A stretch of DNA of 36,111 bases from a bacterium (GTDB lineage: Bacteria > Patescibacteria > JAEDAM01 > Absconditabacterales > Absconditicoccaceae). The stretch lies in NCBI GenBank assembly GCA_017453665.1, contig JAFTEM010000013.1:1-36111 (forward strand). The letters run 5' to 3'. Of the stretch, positions 20,557-30,457 are shown piece by piece. Each line of letters starts with the position of its first letter. Position 1 is the stretch's first letter. The notes under the pieces were generated by a model. That model saw only the letters and a program-made list of their open reading frames with translations. It did not search any database and was not told where the DNA came from. The translations under genes and the position numbers were made by a program.

Positions 20557-20684
20557 AAAAAATCTCAAAGAGACATTCTCTTTGTGGGGTAGTAGCTCAG
20601 TCGGTAGAGCAACAGCCTTTTAAGCTGGTGGTCCTGGGTTCGATCCCCAGCTACCCCAAGGTGAATGTTATTGAGATTTTTTTT
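20557..20684 (+). terminator. Outer stem around tRNA-Lys, ending in a terminator
   Basis: AAAAAATCTCAA (20557-20568) pairs with TTGAGATTTTTT (20671-20682), and ACATTC (20573-20578) pairs with GAATGT (20663-20668). The tRNA lies inside this double stem, which ends in a T-run. It may serve both as terminator of the ribosomal cluster and as processing structure for the tRNA precursor. Confidence 0.6.
20586..20658 (+). tRNA. tRNA-Lys (anticodon TTT)
   Basis: A 73-base cloverleaf: acceptor GGGGTAG / CTACCCC, D stem GCTC/GAGC, anticodon loop CTTTTAA with TTT at 20619-20621, T arm CTGGG-TTCGATC-CCCAG, discriminator A. CCA is not encoded. The outermost anticodon-stem pair is an A-G mismatch. Confidence 0.96.
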
Positions 20685-20776
20685 ATTAATTTATCTCGAA
20701 TCATTATAAGAAACTATATTTGACCATTTCGTATAAAATAAAGAATAAATGATACTTTATTTTTTTATAAGGTAAT

Positions 20777-21085
20777 ATGAAAACCATCAACGAAGACTTT
20801 ATTTGCCTAGAATGTTGAAAACAAGTAATCAAAGCTTCTAAAACTTGTAGGAATCATTGTCCTTATTGTTTCTCATCACTCCATGTAGATTGAGAGATTC
20901 CTTGAGACAGAGCAACTCAATGTCATTGAATGATGTACCCTGTTTCTTATGAAATGAAAAATTGAGATTATAGAATATTATTCACCTGTACGAAGTGCTG
21001 AAAAAATCATCGAAATAAGAGAGCAGATGATGATGAAATCATCAATTTGCCAAATCTTATAGAAAAATATCGTTCAAAATTCTAA
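20777..21085 (+). CDS. RNHCP-domain zinc-ribbon protein
   Basis: The product is 102 residues. It holds the namesake motif CRNHCPYC with an upstream CLECGK pair, then HVDGEIPGDRATQCHGMM and a second pair CTKCGK followed by the DDDE acidic motif. The Cys pairs indicate zinc binding. The molecular role of the family is unknown. Many of its glycines are TGA. A CGA codon sits after the final Cys pair, at a position I cannot judge. An AT-rich hairpin with T-run (20735-20766) lies just before the ATG. Confidence 0.88.
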
Positions 21086-21105
21086 AAAAAATCTCATCAA
21101 ATCAC

Positions 21106-21133
21106 TTGATAGTTTGAGGTAAATAGTTATATT
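21106..21133 (+). promoter_or_regulatory. Promoter of rpmE
   Basis: TTGATA (21106-21111), 16 bases, TATATT (21128-21133), 44 bases before the rpmE ATG. Confidence 0.5.
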
Positions 21134-21177
21134 CTATCTATTCGGAAAAATTTATATTTTCTAAATGCGTGAGAATT

Positions 21178-21405
21178 ATGAAAAAAGGAATTCATGCAGA
21201 GTATTATAAAGATGTAGAAGTTAACTGCATCTGCGGAGCTAGCTTCAAAATCAATACTACTGTTCCAGGACCAATCAAAGTGGAAACTTGTTATCAATGT
21301 CATCCTGTTTTCAATAAAGACAGAGTTGTTAAAAAACCTATTAAAGGTATGATGGAAAAATACTTAGAAAAACAAAAGAGAATCGAAGCAGCTCAAAAGA
21401 AATAG
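21178..21405 (+). CDS. rpmE: 50S ribosomal protein L31 (zinc-binding form)
   Basis: The product is 75 residues. The family pattern MKKGIHAEYYKDVEVNC, CICG and CYQCHP is present, so all four zinc-binding Cys are kept (C+ form). The C-terminus is longer and Lys-rich. ATG at 21178 fits the family; the GTG at 21169 would add three residues. The PH-like gene follows 36 bases downstream, probably in the same transcript. Confidence 0.95.
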   Translation: MKKGIHAEYYKDVEVNCICGASFKINTTVPGPIKVETCYQCHPVFNKDRVVKKPIKGMMEKYLEKQKRIEAAQKK

Positions 21406-21441
21406 GATTATTCTTGGATTTTATTATAAGACATTTACCCT

Positions 21442-22059
21442 ATGTTAAGAAATGTACTTATTAAAAAATATGTAGATACCAAGGATACACAACGAATTAT
21501 TGGACACAGTTCTGTGGTTTATATAAAGAAGGCAATTATAACAATTGTACTTCTTTTTCTTCTTTATGTGATTTTTGCTTTATTAAATCAAAGTAGTCCT
21601 GCAGAATATCGAAAATGGATATTCTGAATCCTAGGATTAGCTTTATTCGCTAAATGGGTAATCGATTTTTTAAACCTCTATTTAGATTGTTTAATTCTTT
21701 CTAAAGACAATATCACTTTCTTCTTATGGGAAGGTCTACTAGAGTACAAAACAGAAATCTTTTCATGGAATAAAATAAATACTATCTCTCGAAATCAAAA
21801 CGGTTTCTTAGATAAACTTCTAGCAAAATGAGATATTCTTATTAAACTAGAATTTGATACAGAATTCCCTTTCAATGATGTAAGTTCTCCTAAAAAACAA
21901 GTAAGAAAACTTATGATGTTAAAAGAAGATTTCCTTTCAAGACAAAAGAAACAAGTAGAAAAAGACCTTTCTGATGATAATGAAAGATTTACTGTTTTAG
22001 TAGAAGCTATGAGTGAGGTTGTTAAAGAGTATTTGGATACAAAAGAAGAAAATTTATAA
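21442..22059 (+). CDS. Membrane protein with PH-like (bPH2/YdbT-type) domain
   Basis: The product is 205 residues. Two adjacent membrane helices (about 29-48 and 60-82) follow a polar N-terminus. A stretch then fits a bacterial PH fold: LDCLILSKDNITFFLWEGL, then FSWNKINTISRN. A charged tail of about 60 residues ends the protein. This is the layout of YdbS/YdbT-type proteins, whose role is poorly known. CGA occurs at three positions (two near the N-terminal helices, one in ISRNQ) where I cannot tell Arg from Trp. It is likely co-transcribed with rpmE. Confidence 0.55.
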
Positions 22060-22078
22060 ATTTTTCAGTTGATATCTT

Positions 22079-22128
22079 AGCGTATATATATAATACAATA
22101 CTAATGTTTTATATCTATACGCTTTTTT
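22079..22128 (+). terminator. Terminator-shaped hairpin directly before the DUF3160 gene
   Basis: AGCGTATA (22079-22086) pairs with TATACGCT (22116-22123), followed by T6 and, 3 bases later, the ATG at 22132. It may end the rpmE transcript or attenuate the lipoprotein gene. TTGATA and TATAAT-like boxes lie beside and inside it. Confidence 0.6.
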
Positions 22129-22131
22129 GTT

Positions 22132-24819
22132 ATGAAAAAAACCTCACTTTCTATTTTGTTACTCGCAATGCTTTTCTTTGCATGATGTAACGAATCAGCA
22201 CCTGAAGTTACAAACGAAAACATTGAAATCGAAATAGAGAATCAAGAATCCTCAAGTATCTTAGCTTCTATCTTCTGAAATCGTGAAAATACTGTTAGCT
22301 ATAAGACCGCTATGCAACAACCAGATTTCGAAGATATGGAGAATAAAGATGAAATCCAAAGTAGAGAATTTAATAAACAATGGTCCGTTAATTATACCTT
22401 AAAAAAAGAAGATGTAGAAACTCTAAAATATGAAATGGAAAACGGATATTGTGAAAACGGAGTCTATTTATTCCCATACGAAACATATGGAAATGATCAA
22501 TGAAGCTCATACAATGTCCAAATCCCTAAAAATGATTTAGTGGAATGAAAAACCTTTACGGTTACTTGATATTATCATTGATGGAATGAAGAACCATTAA
22601 CATGAGCTATTATCAATCAATTAAAAAAATATGGATTTTGAATAAAAGAATTTATTAATAAAATTCCAAATTATCAAATTCAAGAATGAATTTATGAAAC
22701 CGAGGAACGGGTAAGAAACGCAAGAACGATATGATGAATGTTCCGAAATCCTGAATATCATAGATATCCATTCAATACGCTCTTAATTACAAACGATTAT
22801 TTACTCCATATTTTTCATAAAATATTCTCAAATGAACTCCAATATTTTGAAGAATCAGAAGCGAGAGTATTACTCACAAACATCGCTAAAGAAATGTTCA
22901 CTTCTTTCCAAAAATGAGAAGCATGAGATAACGAAGAATTGAATAATTTCTTAGCAGCTTACTGGGCAATTCCATATGCATTGCTCCCAGATAATTCAGA
23001 ACTCATACAAGTATTAAGAGAAAGAGAATGACATATGCGAGAAAATTATGCTAATTGGTCTGAAGATACTCAGCCACAAGCAGAATTCTCAGATGAGGAA
23101 TTAAAAGAATATTTAACGACAAGATTTACTACAATCTTAGCTCAAGTAGATCCTAAATATCAACCAGCATTACAAGAAGCTTGGGAAGAAATCCGGAAAG
23201 CAGAAACAATCGATAAAAATGATGTATTATTTATGGCCTTTACTCCAGACTTTGTAAGTGAGTATGATATAAAACAAGATTACACCCAATTTAGACCAAG
23301 ATCACATTATACAAATTCTTCTTTCCTAAAAACTTATTTCATGGCTTCTAAATGGCTCATGAGAGAAAAATTCTATATCGGAGACGCTAAAAGCGCTCAA
23401 GCAGCTCTTTATCTCGCTCACGTCTTAACAGAAAAACAAGAATTAGCTACTGCCTTAGAATGACTCCAAAATAAAATCAGAGCATTAGTTTGAAGTGATG
23501 ACGATATCACTATCAAAGAACTTAACGATTTTTATGTATGAGAATTAAACTCATCACTTTCTAATCTTGGTGTAGAAGAACTTGATAAATTACAAACAAC
23601 GACAACAAAACAAAGAATAGCTTCTGCCGAATATATTACCCCCGAACCTCTAATGACAGACGAAGAATCAGCAAAAGATATGCTAAACGGTTTCGTCTTT
23701 ATAGGAGAAAAATTTACGATCGATAGTTATATTTTCGATCTTCTAACAGCATGAAGTGCTGAAATTGAATACCTAAAAAAGCCAACAATACAAACAGCTC
23801 TTATTGTCCCAGATATACTAGAATGAAACACTTTAGCTAACGAATTAGTTCATCTTCGACTTACAGAAAAAACAGAAGATAGTTTAGTCTTGGAAGACGA
23901 AGTTTGTGGAGTTTGAGAAAACGAAGAGTCTTTAATCTGTAAACAATTAACGAGTTATGAATGAGTAAAAAGTGATGCTACTTCAAAAATAGAAAAAACA
24001 CTTAATGAAGATGAATCATTAAAAACAACAATCTATCATCAATGGTTAAATGTCCTAGGTCAATTATTTGAACCAGTAGAGAACGCTCCATATTTCAAAA
24101 ATAATCCACTCTATTTGCTAAAAAATATGGCAACCTATATGTCTTCATATGCAGAGCTTAAACACGATACCTTGCTTTATGCAAAACAGTCTTATGCTGA
24201 GATGGGTGGTGGCGGAGGATGAGATTGTTCTATCGTTATCTATCCACCAGAACTTCCTGTTCCAAAAGGATATATCGAAAGTGACGTAAATTTCCTAAAT
24301 CAACTCATAGCACTAAATACTGCAATTACAGAATGGTTTGATAATAAAGATAATTTCCAAGCCTTCTGAGAATATCTTGAACACATAAAAGATATCGCAG
24401 CAAAACAAATGCAAAACGAAGTAATAGCTGATGAAGAATTCGAACGATTAAGACTTTCATACCAAGACTTACAAGAAATTACCTATCCTAGAAAGCTTTT
24501 TGGAGAAAGCTCAAATAAACTAGAAAGAGGAGCTATTATTGCTGATATTTTCACTTCAATGTGATGAAATCCTCTCTATGAAGCCGTTGGTAGGCCACTT
24601 CTTATGGCGTTAATGGTAGACGATGTGAACTGAAAAAGAGTTGTATTATGACCAATATTCTCTCATTATGAATTCTATAAAGATGATAAAATTTTAGAAT
24701 GAGATGCAAGATATTCAGATACTGATTGGCAAGAAAAATACGATAATTTAACTGACGAAGAAAAACAGAAAGCTTATTGAATCGAAACAAGAAAATTACT
24801 TGAATGATTGAATAAATAA
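22132..24819 (+). CDS. DUF3160 lipoprotein
   Basis: The product is 895 residues. The signal peptide ends in a lipobox LFFAG-C with Cys19 (its Gly is TGA), so it is an exported lipoprotein. The family region includes ITNDYLLHIFHKIF (near residues 220-235), the ERE...NW stretch and, later, FTPDFVSEYDIKQDYTQFRPRSHYT. The end reads RPLLMALMVDDVNGKRVVLGPIFSHYEF, as in DUF3160 proteins. A Gly run with Cys (GGGGGGDC) lies in the middle. The family function is unknown; it is large, surface-exposed and mostly helical. Its TAA overlaps the ATG of the Memo-like gene by one base, so the two are translated together. Confidence 0.85.
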
Positions 24820-25607
24820 TGAAAATTTTAAAGAAAATATGTTTTCTTTGAGGACTGCTCCTAATAATAATTTTAGGAGCTTCTTTTCTTTTTTACTGCC
24901 AATCAAAAGCCATATTTCTGTCCGTTATTCCTCATTTTATGATTCAGCCAGGAAAAGTTGACGAATTTTATAGCTTTCTAAAAGAAACTTATTTTAAAGA
25001 AAAACTTCCAGACACAATTGTACTTATTTCTCCAAATCACTTCTTCCCAGAACAGAAAGAAATAGAATGATTATGTGAAACTGCGACCATAAACTATCAC
25101 AACGAAAAGCTTCAAGCTAGCGCACTAAAAACCGACGCTATCGATTGTACGTGATGAGTTTTTTATTCCCGCTGAGAATCGATATATGTAAAAGATCATT
25201 GATTAGGAGAACATTTTCAACGATTAAATAAATACTTCCCTAATATACCACTAATCCCTCTAGCTATCCCAAGCCATGATATGCGTCTCTCAGAAAATCT
25301 CAGTGAAATAATTAATCATCTCCCATGAACAATCTTTGTTATAGCCTCTGTAGATTTCTCTCATTATAAATCAGAAATCATAGCAAAAGAAAATGATGTA
25401 GTTTCACGGAATATCTTGAGTCATACCTGAAATTTTAATAAGTTAAAGTATTTGGATGTAGATTGTCCTGCTTGCTTAGGAGTCGTATATCGTTTATGAG
25501 AAAAGAAAAAAATCCAACAACGATACAGAGATTCTTCGAGCACAATTGTTGGATATGATTTAGAAAAAGAAAACACTTCAAGACAATTCTTATATTGGAA
25601 AGATTAA
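24819..25607 (+). CDS. Memo-like protein (AmmeMemoRadiSam system protein B family), membrane-anchored
   Basis: The product is 262 residues. An N-terminal hydrophobic anchor (about 8-26) is followed by the Memo fold. Seen are VIPHFMIQPG, VLISPNHF, GLGEHF, VIASVDFSHY and CPACLG, which supply the His/His/Cys metal site known in Memo proteins. Members resemble extradiol dioxygenases, but their reaction is unsettled. Start ATG overlaps the DUF3160 stop (TAATG). The 3' end overlaps the convergent L,D-transpeptidase gene by 4 bases. Anchoring and coupling to a lipoprotein suggest an extracytoplasmic role here, unlike the cytosolic Memo of animals. Confidence 0.82.
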
Positions 25608-26490
25608 TGTTTAATTAATGTTGGTGTATAGAGTCCACTGAGAATAATCTTTGTATTAGCTGGGAGATTCTCATAAAGCCATTTTTCATAGAGTCATGGA
25701 ACTCTAACACAACCATGAGACTGAGGCTTTCAATTACTCCATCATTGATGAAGATAATATCATCAAGTAATCCATATTGAATATGGCATTGCTGAATTAT
25801 GATATCTACGAGATCTGCGGCGAATTCTATCATGCGTTAATTCAAACGCTCAACTAACGGTTTTACGTCTAGCTGTTCAAATAGAAACATAAGTTGCAAG
25901 TCTTAATTTTCAGTTCTTATAGTATGCTAAAGCATTTTTTCAATTATCACATTGACTAACAATAATAAGGTCATTAGCTGTTTCATTCGCATATTCTGAG
26001 AAGTTTTTCATCAAACTATCTAAATCTTCAGGAAAATAAGCTTTTAACTCAGGATAAATAAGAGGAATGCTGAGCGTGTCTTTTTGATCAACCCAATCAC
26101 TTGCATTAAAATTAGCGGTATGTAATCCGTTATAAGTCTTCATAATATCTTCGGCTTGTGAGTACCCAAGAAGATTTCAATAACTAGGGCAATCATTCTT
26201 TTACTTCATAGAAAAGGCGTTCCTTCTAAATCTTGCAAAGAAACAGAAAAACAATCTTCATTAAAACTTTCTTTATTTTCTTTAACTTTCTTATTATTCT
26301 TCTCAGAAGTTGGGCTGCTTAAAAGTGTCGCTACATTATCGTTTTCTCAAGTTCAACTTTCTGATTTAGTATCCAAGACTTCAATAAGTTCTTTTTTTGA
26401 AATATCTTGTTTATTATCTTCACAGCTTGTATTCATCATTGCTAAACTCGTAGCTGTGGCAAGAATTGCTACTGTTCCTTTAATAGCCAT
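25604..26490 (-). CDS. L,D-transpeptidase (YkuD) with apparent -1 frameshift
   Basis: The gene begins at ATG 26488-26490 with an export signal ending near Cys23 (weak lipobox). After about 95 codons the frame must move by one base. The first frame runs into nonsense and stops at 26044. The second, open from 26200 down to TAA 25604-25606, encodes a LysM-like stretch (DIMKTYNGL...LSIPLIY) and then the YkuD domain. Its catalytic motif SHGCVRVPG and the preceding HNSAMPYSIW fit the family, which forms 3-3 cross-links in peptidoglycan or attaches lipoproteins. The shift point is at an AAAA tract (26199-26202); five A would restore one frame. It is either a real mutation, an assembly error or a recoding event. 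Divergent from capA. Confidence 0.8.
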
Positions 26491-26519
26491 TAAATTCTTT
26501 GAAAAATAAAGATTACCTA

Positions 26520-26547
26520 AGTATATCTACATTCTTCAAAAAAGCAA
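26520..26547 (-). promoter_or_regulatory. Promoter of the L,D-transpeptidase gene
   Basis: Minus strand: TTGCTT (26542-26547), 16 bases, TATACT (26520-26525), 29 bases before the ATG. Confidence 0.5.
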
Positions 26548-26560
26548 AAATACATAATTC

Positions 26561-26588
26561 TTGATTTTGTAAAGGATTTTCATAGACT
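26561..26588 (+). promoter_or_regulatory. Promoter of the CapA-like gene
   Basis: TTGATT (26561-26566), 16 bases, TAGACT (26583-26588), 26 bases before the ATG. It is divergent from the L,D-transpeptidase promoter. Confidence 0.5.
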
Positions 26589-26614
26589 AATGATGTTTAA
26601 AAAAGCTATACTAA

Positions 26615-27724
26615 ATGAAGAAAACTATCTTATTTATGTTGAGTATCTTATTTTTATTTTGATGAGTTTTTGCTCTTTTTTTCGATTATATCAAAGAAAA
26701 TTGAATTGAAATAATTGACGAGCCCCAAGTTCCCTCTGTTGATTTAATCGCTTGATGAGATATCATGATTTCAAGAGGAATCTGATGGCGAGCTAAAAAA
26801 TATGGATATTGATGGATCTTCTCATGAGATAATTACAATCCATTAACTCAATACGATTGTTATCAATCTTGAGATTGTTTACTTGTTTTTAATCTCGAGA
26901 GTATGTTTTCTAGAAACGATAACGATGATGCTTATTGATGATTTATGTTCCGTTCAAATACCTGAAATTTACAATATCTCTTAGATTTAAAAAGAAATAA
27001 CAAATTAGTCCTTTCTCTAGCAAATAATCATACCAATAACGCTTGATGAGAAGGGGTTATCCTAACCCGTGAAATCCTCTCATGAGCAAATATTGGCTTT
27101 ATGTGAGCCTGAGAGAATACAGGAGAAGCTACTCAAATCTATCAGTTGGAAAAAAACGGCATCCATCTTTGTTTTCAAGCATTTTCTTATGAGGGAACCT
27201 CAGGAAGATATGGTTGAATTAATTTAGCACGAAATCCTTTAAATATCGATCTTATAAAAGAAAGCCTAACAGAAATGGAAGATACTGGTTGTGAAGTAAA
27301 AATTATTATCCCACATCGATGAAGAGAGTATCGTTTACATCCAACACAAGAACAAAGAGATTTGGCATACGAAATAATCGATGCATGAGCAGATATCGTC
27401 CTATGAGGTCATTCTCATATTCCCTGATCATATGAGAAATATCATGATAAACCAATTTTTTATTCTTTCTGAAACTTTATATTTGATCAAGACTGGGGTA
27501 AAAAAGCTACAGAAGGAGGTTATGATTATATTTATGACTTCGAATTAAAAAGAAGAACAGTCCCTACCTATATCCCATTATTAGCAGGAATGAAGATTAC
27601 AAAATATTGAACAGGAATAGCGATAAGCGAACCTGAATTTAAAATGGCTCGTGTTAATAAGGGATTATATTCAGAAATAGATGCAGAAACCTTTACAGGA
27701 ATAATGAGTGAACTTGCTTTTTAA
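26615..27724 (+). CDS. CapA-family metallophosphoesterase-like protein, membrane-anchored
   Basis: The product is 369 residues. An N-terminal hydrophobic segment (4-24) anchors or exports it. The CapA fold shows LIAGGDIMISRG near residue 45, LVFNLESMF, SLANNHTNNAGGEGVILT, the HxGREY motif near 234-239, GADIVLGGHSHIPG and IFYSFGNFIFDQ. CapA/PgsA proteins take part in poly-gamma-glutamate capsule synthesis or export in Bacillus, and the fold is that of calcineurin-like phosphatases. The codon between His234 and Gly236 is CGA (27317-27319) where the family has Trp (HWGxEY). The NlpC/P60 gene follows after 21 bases in the same direction. The actual polymer is unknown. Confidence 0.9.
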
Positions 27725-27745
27725 TCGTTTAGGAACCCTTAATTA

Positions 27746-28972
27746 ATGAAAAAAACTCTTATAGTATTTATTCTTATTTTCATCCAACTATGACGAACAT
27801 GAGCTTATAGTAGTTTATCTGAAAGCCAACTTTTAGAAATTGATGAACAAATAAATTCAACCAACGATAAATCCTTAGCTGAAAAGAAAAAACTCTCTGA
27901 TTATTTTTACTGATTAGCACAAAAAAACTTAGCAATTCGTAAAGCATTTCTCTCAATTAATACAAAAATTGATGGTATCTCATTAACAAAAAAAGATCAA
28001 CAAACAATCGATTATAGAATCGCTGCACTAAAAACAATGAATAAAACAGCAAAAAATGAGATACTAGCAAAACTTAAACATGTTCAATATATAGCAGAGG
28101 AGCTATGAAGACTTTATGAAATAGAAAGTAGTCCATTATTTGAAGGATATTGAGTGGCACTTTCACCAACCCCAGTCTTTTCATTAGATTCAAATAACCC
28201 TGATATCAGTTATGTAATGTGATGAGAATGAACAACAGGTCTTCATTTAGACTCAACAAATCTTATTCGTGAGCTAACTGTAGTCTATCCACAATGAACC
28301 GTATTCTCTTTAATAAGGAAAGTAACAAAAGGAAAATATACTTATTATCAAGTTCGTACAAAAGAATTTGATGGAAAATCAAGCCCAACATATGATTATT
28401 ACGTCGATTCAAGATTTATCGAGGTCTCAAAAACAAAACCCAAAGACAGAATCTCTCATCTCCCATCACGTGAACAGATCTTAAAAAACTTATACAGTGC
28501 ATTAGGTTCTGCTTATGTTCGATGAGGTTCATGGTATCAAGGGATCCCAGAAATGAGTCTCTATTTCCCATCAAGCTATACCTTAAACAAGTGAGAACAA
28601 TCACAAAAAACCTTAAAGGGAGTAGATTGTTCATGACTTCTATATCAAGCAACAGATGGATATACGCCAAGAACTTCATATTGATTAGTCGGGTATTGAG
28701 AAGCTATCGATATTTCATGAAATACTGTAAATCAGATCATCCAAAAACTAAAACCATTAGATTTAATTGTTCGAGGCTGACACGTAATTATTGTCTATGA
28801 TAATACCTATGTTATCGAGAGCAGACGAAAGAATAACTTTAAATGAGGAGTAATGTTAACAAAAATCAAAGATAGACTTAACGAAATCTTTGAAACAAGA
28901 AAACCTGTCAATAACCGATACGGTTCATCACTTCCAGCAGCAGAAAAATTTGTGGTAAGAAGACGATATTAG
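27746..28972 (+). CDS. Secreted NlpC/P60-family cysteine peptidase
   Basis: The product is 408 residues. After a signal peptide (1-21) come a helical, coiled-coil-like region (about 22-130), an SH3-like region (about 135-235) and the NlpC/P60 domain. The catalytic Cys295 is in GVDCSGLLYQ and His346 is in GGHVIIVYDN. The family cuts peptidoglycan stem peptides, typically at D-Glu-meso-DAP bonds. CGA at residue 259 lies in YVxGG, where the family has YxWGG, and another at 343 lies in the IVxGGH segment, both pointing to Trp. It shares its transcript with capA. The stop overlaps the convergent O-antigen-ligase-like gene by 4 bases. It could remodel the own wall or act on a host cell. Confidence 0.9.
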
Positions 28973-30405
28973 TCATTATTCTTTTTTTGCTCCCTTCCCC
29001 AAACAAGTCCGTAAAGAAGCATAAAAGGATAAACAATCATCCTATCAACAAAACTATGGAGTACTAATCCCTCAATACCTAATCAAAGAAGTCATAATCA
29101 AAAAGCGAAAATAATATAGAGTTGAGAGAGCTTTTTTTGATCAGCTTTTTTTCCTTTTTTCTGTTCTTCAAGTAATTCACGTCCAACTTTTAATCCACTC
29201 CATATAAGCCAAATAAAACAAGCTAACCAAGGGATAAGTCATAGAAATCAATATTCCATAAATACTTGTACATATTGGTTCTCTGGATTATATCCATAGG
29301 TTGTAATTTCATATTTGGTATTAATTTCCTTAATGATATCACATCTATCATTACCCTCAGCATTATAACAAAGTTGATGTGACGCAGGTCAAGAATATCA
29401 AGCTCACCATCATGCAAATGGCTTAGATAATCATAGTTTTACTCCCTCTGTTAGGAGCACGATATGTCAGGTATTAGAGTGTGTCCTCATAAAAATTCCT
29501 CTAAAAACCCATAATCAACAAAGACAAATAATAAACGCAGGAATTCATCAATAAATGACAATCTTTTTTACATATTTCCAATAAACCAATAGAAGAATTA
29601 TGATGGTTTCAAGAAGCCACACCCCCATTGCAGCCCTAGAAAGGGTTGATACAATAAGCGCTCAAAAAGCAATCGTCCAAAGAATTTGATATTTTCTTGT
29701 CTGTTTTCTTAGATATCAAAACGCGAATATTGGCCAGAACGCGATAAGAAAAAATCAAAAACTAATAGGTCTTTCAAATAAGAATTGATTTCTAACAAGT
29801 CATCTATTAATTTCAGTGTAATAAACAGCAGGAGGATTCCCTCAAATAGTTCCTTCAAAAGAGGTCCTAGAATATCCGAATAATCTCAATGTTCAAGGAA
29901 CAAGATAAAGCATTAACCACCAAAAAATTCCTCAATATATGCTAAATTTTAAAATATTCTGATATCGAGCATCAAATTTAATATCTTTTAATGGCGTATA
30001 CCAAACAAGTCATACTCCAATAAGAAAAATAAGAAATCCTAAAAGATCATATTTAACAGACATAACAAAGGTTCCTAATCCAACTCTTTGAACAAGTACT
30101 GCTAAAATAAAGGCTATGATGCAAGCAGCTAAAAAGAAAATAACAAATTTAAAAATTGGATTATTACGTAAATGGCTATAGAAAGCATTTCGTCATTGTG
30201 TTTGTATTTTACTTCGGATACCGGCTCAAATAATAAGCATAAAAATTAAGATAATAATCTCTTTCCAAAGCCGAATAAAAGTCCAAATTCAACCATCCCA
30301 TCAGAGCCTATAAGTAACAAAGGTCTGAAGAAAAAATTGAATTAATAATCCGATAAAAAATATTTTAATAAGCCATTCTATAATGCTAGGAAGCTGCTTT
30401 TTCAT
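28969..30405 (-). CDS. O-antigen-ligase-like (Wzy_C) polytopic membrane protein
   Basis: The product is 478 residues with around ten or more hydrophobic helices. A large loop between late helices reads GLSKPFAGWGAGYSG at first and ends in YNPENQYVQVFMEYGFLGL, the pattern (NxHNxYLQ...EyGilGL) of O-antigen ligases and polymerases; the usual His is Glu here. SRAAMG in the centre also fits. Such proteins join sugar polymers to lipid or protein carriers on the outer face of the membrane. CGA/CGG codons occur several times near helix ends. Start is ATG at 30403-30405. It follows the GPAT-like gene (52-base gap) in the same direction. Confidence 0.78.
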
Positions 30406-30457
30406 TTTTTAAAGAAAGCTAAATAAATTGTTACTTATTTAATTATTTTAAGCTAAA

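Noticed and set aside
25615..25833. Separate small gene within the L,D-transpeptidase
   Set aside because: It is another frame of the same strand; the overlapping frame carries the YkuD motif SHGCVR.
26196..26206. Programmed -1 frameshift in the L,D-transpeptidase
   Set aside because: No heptameric slippery site or downstream pseudoknot is evident; a missing A in an A-tract is simpler. Kept only as an alternative.
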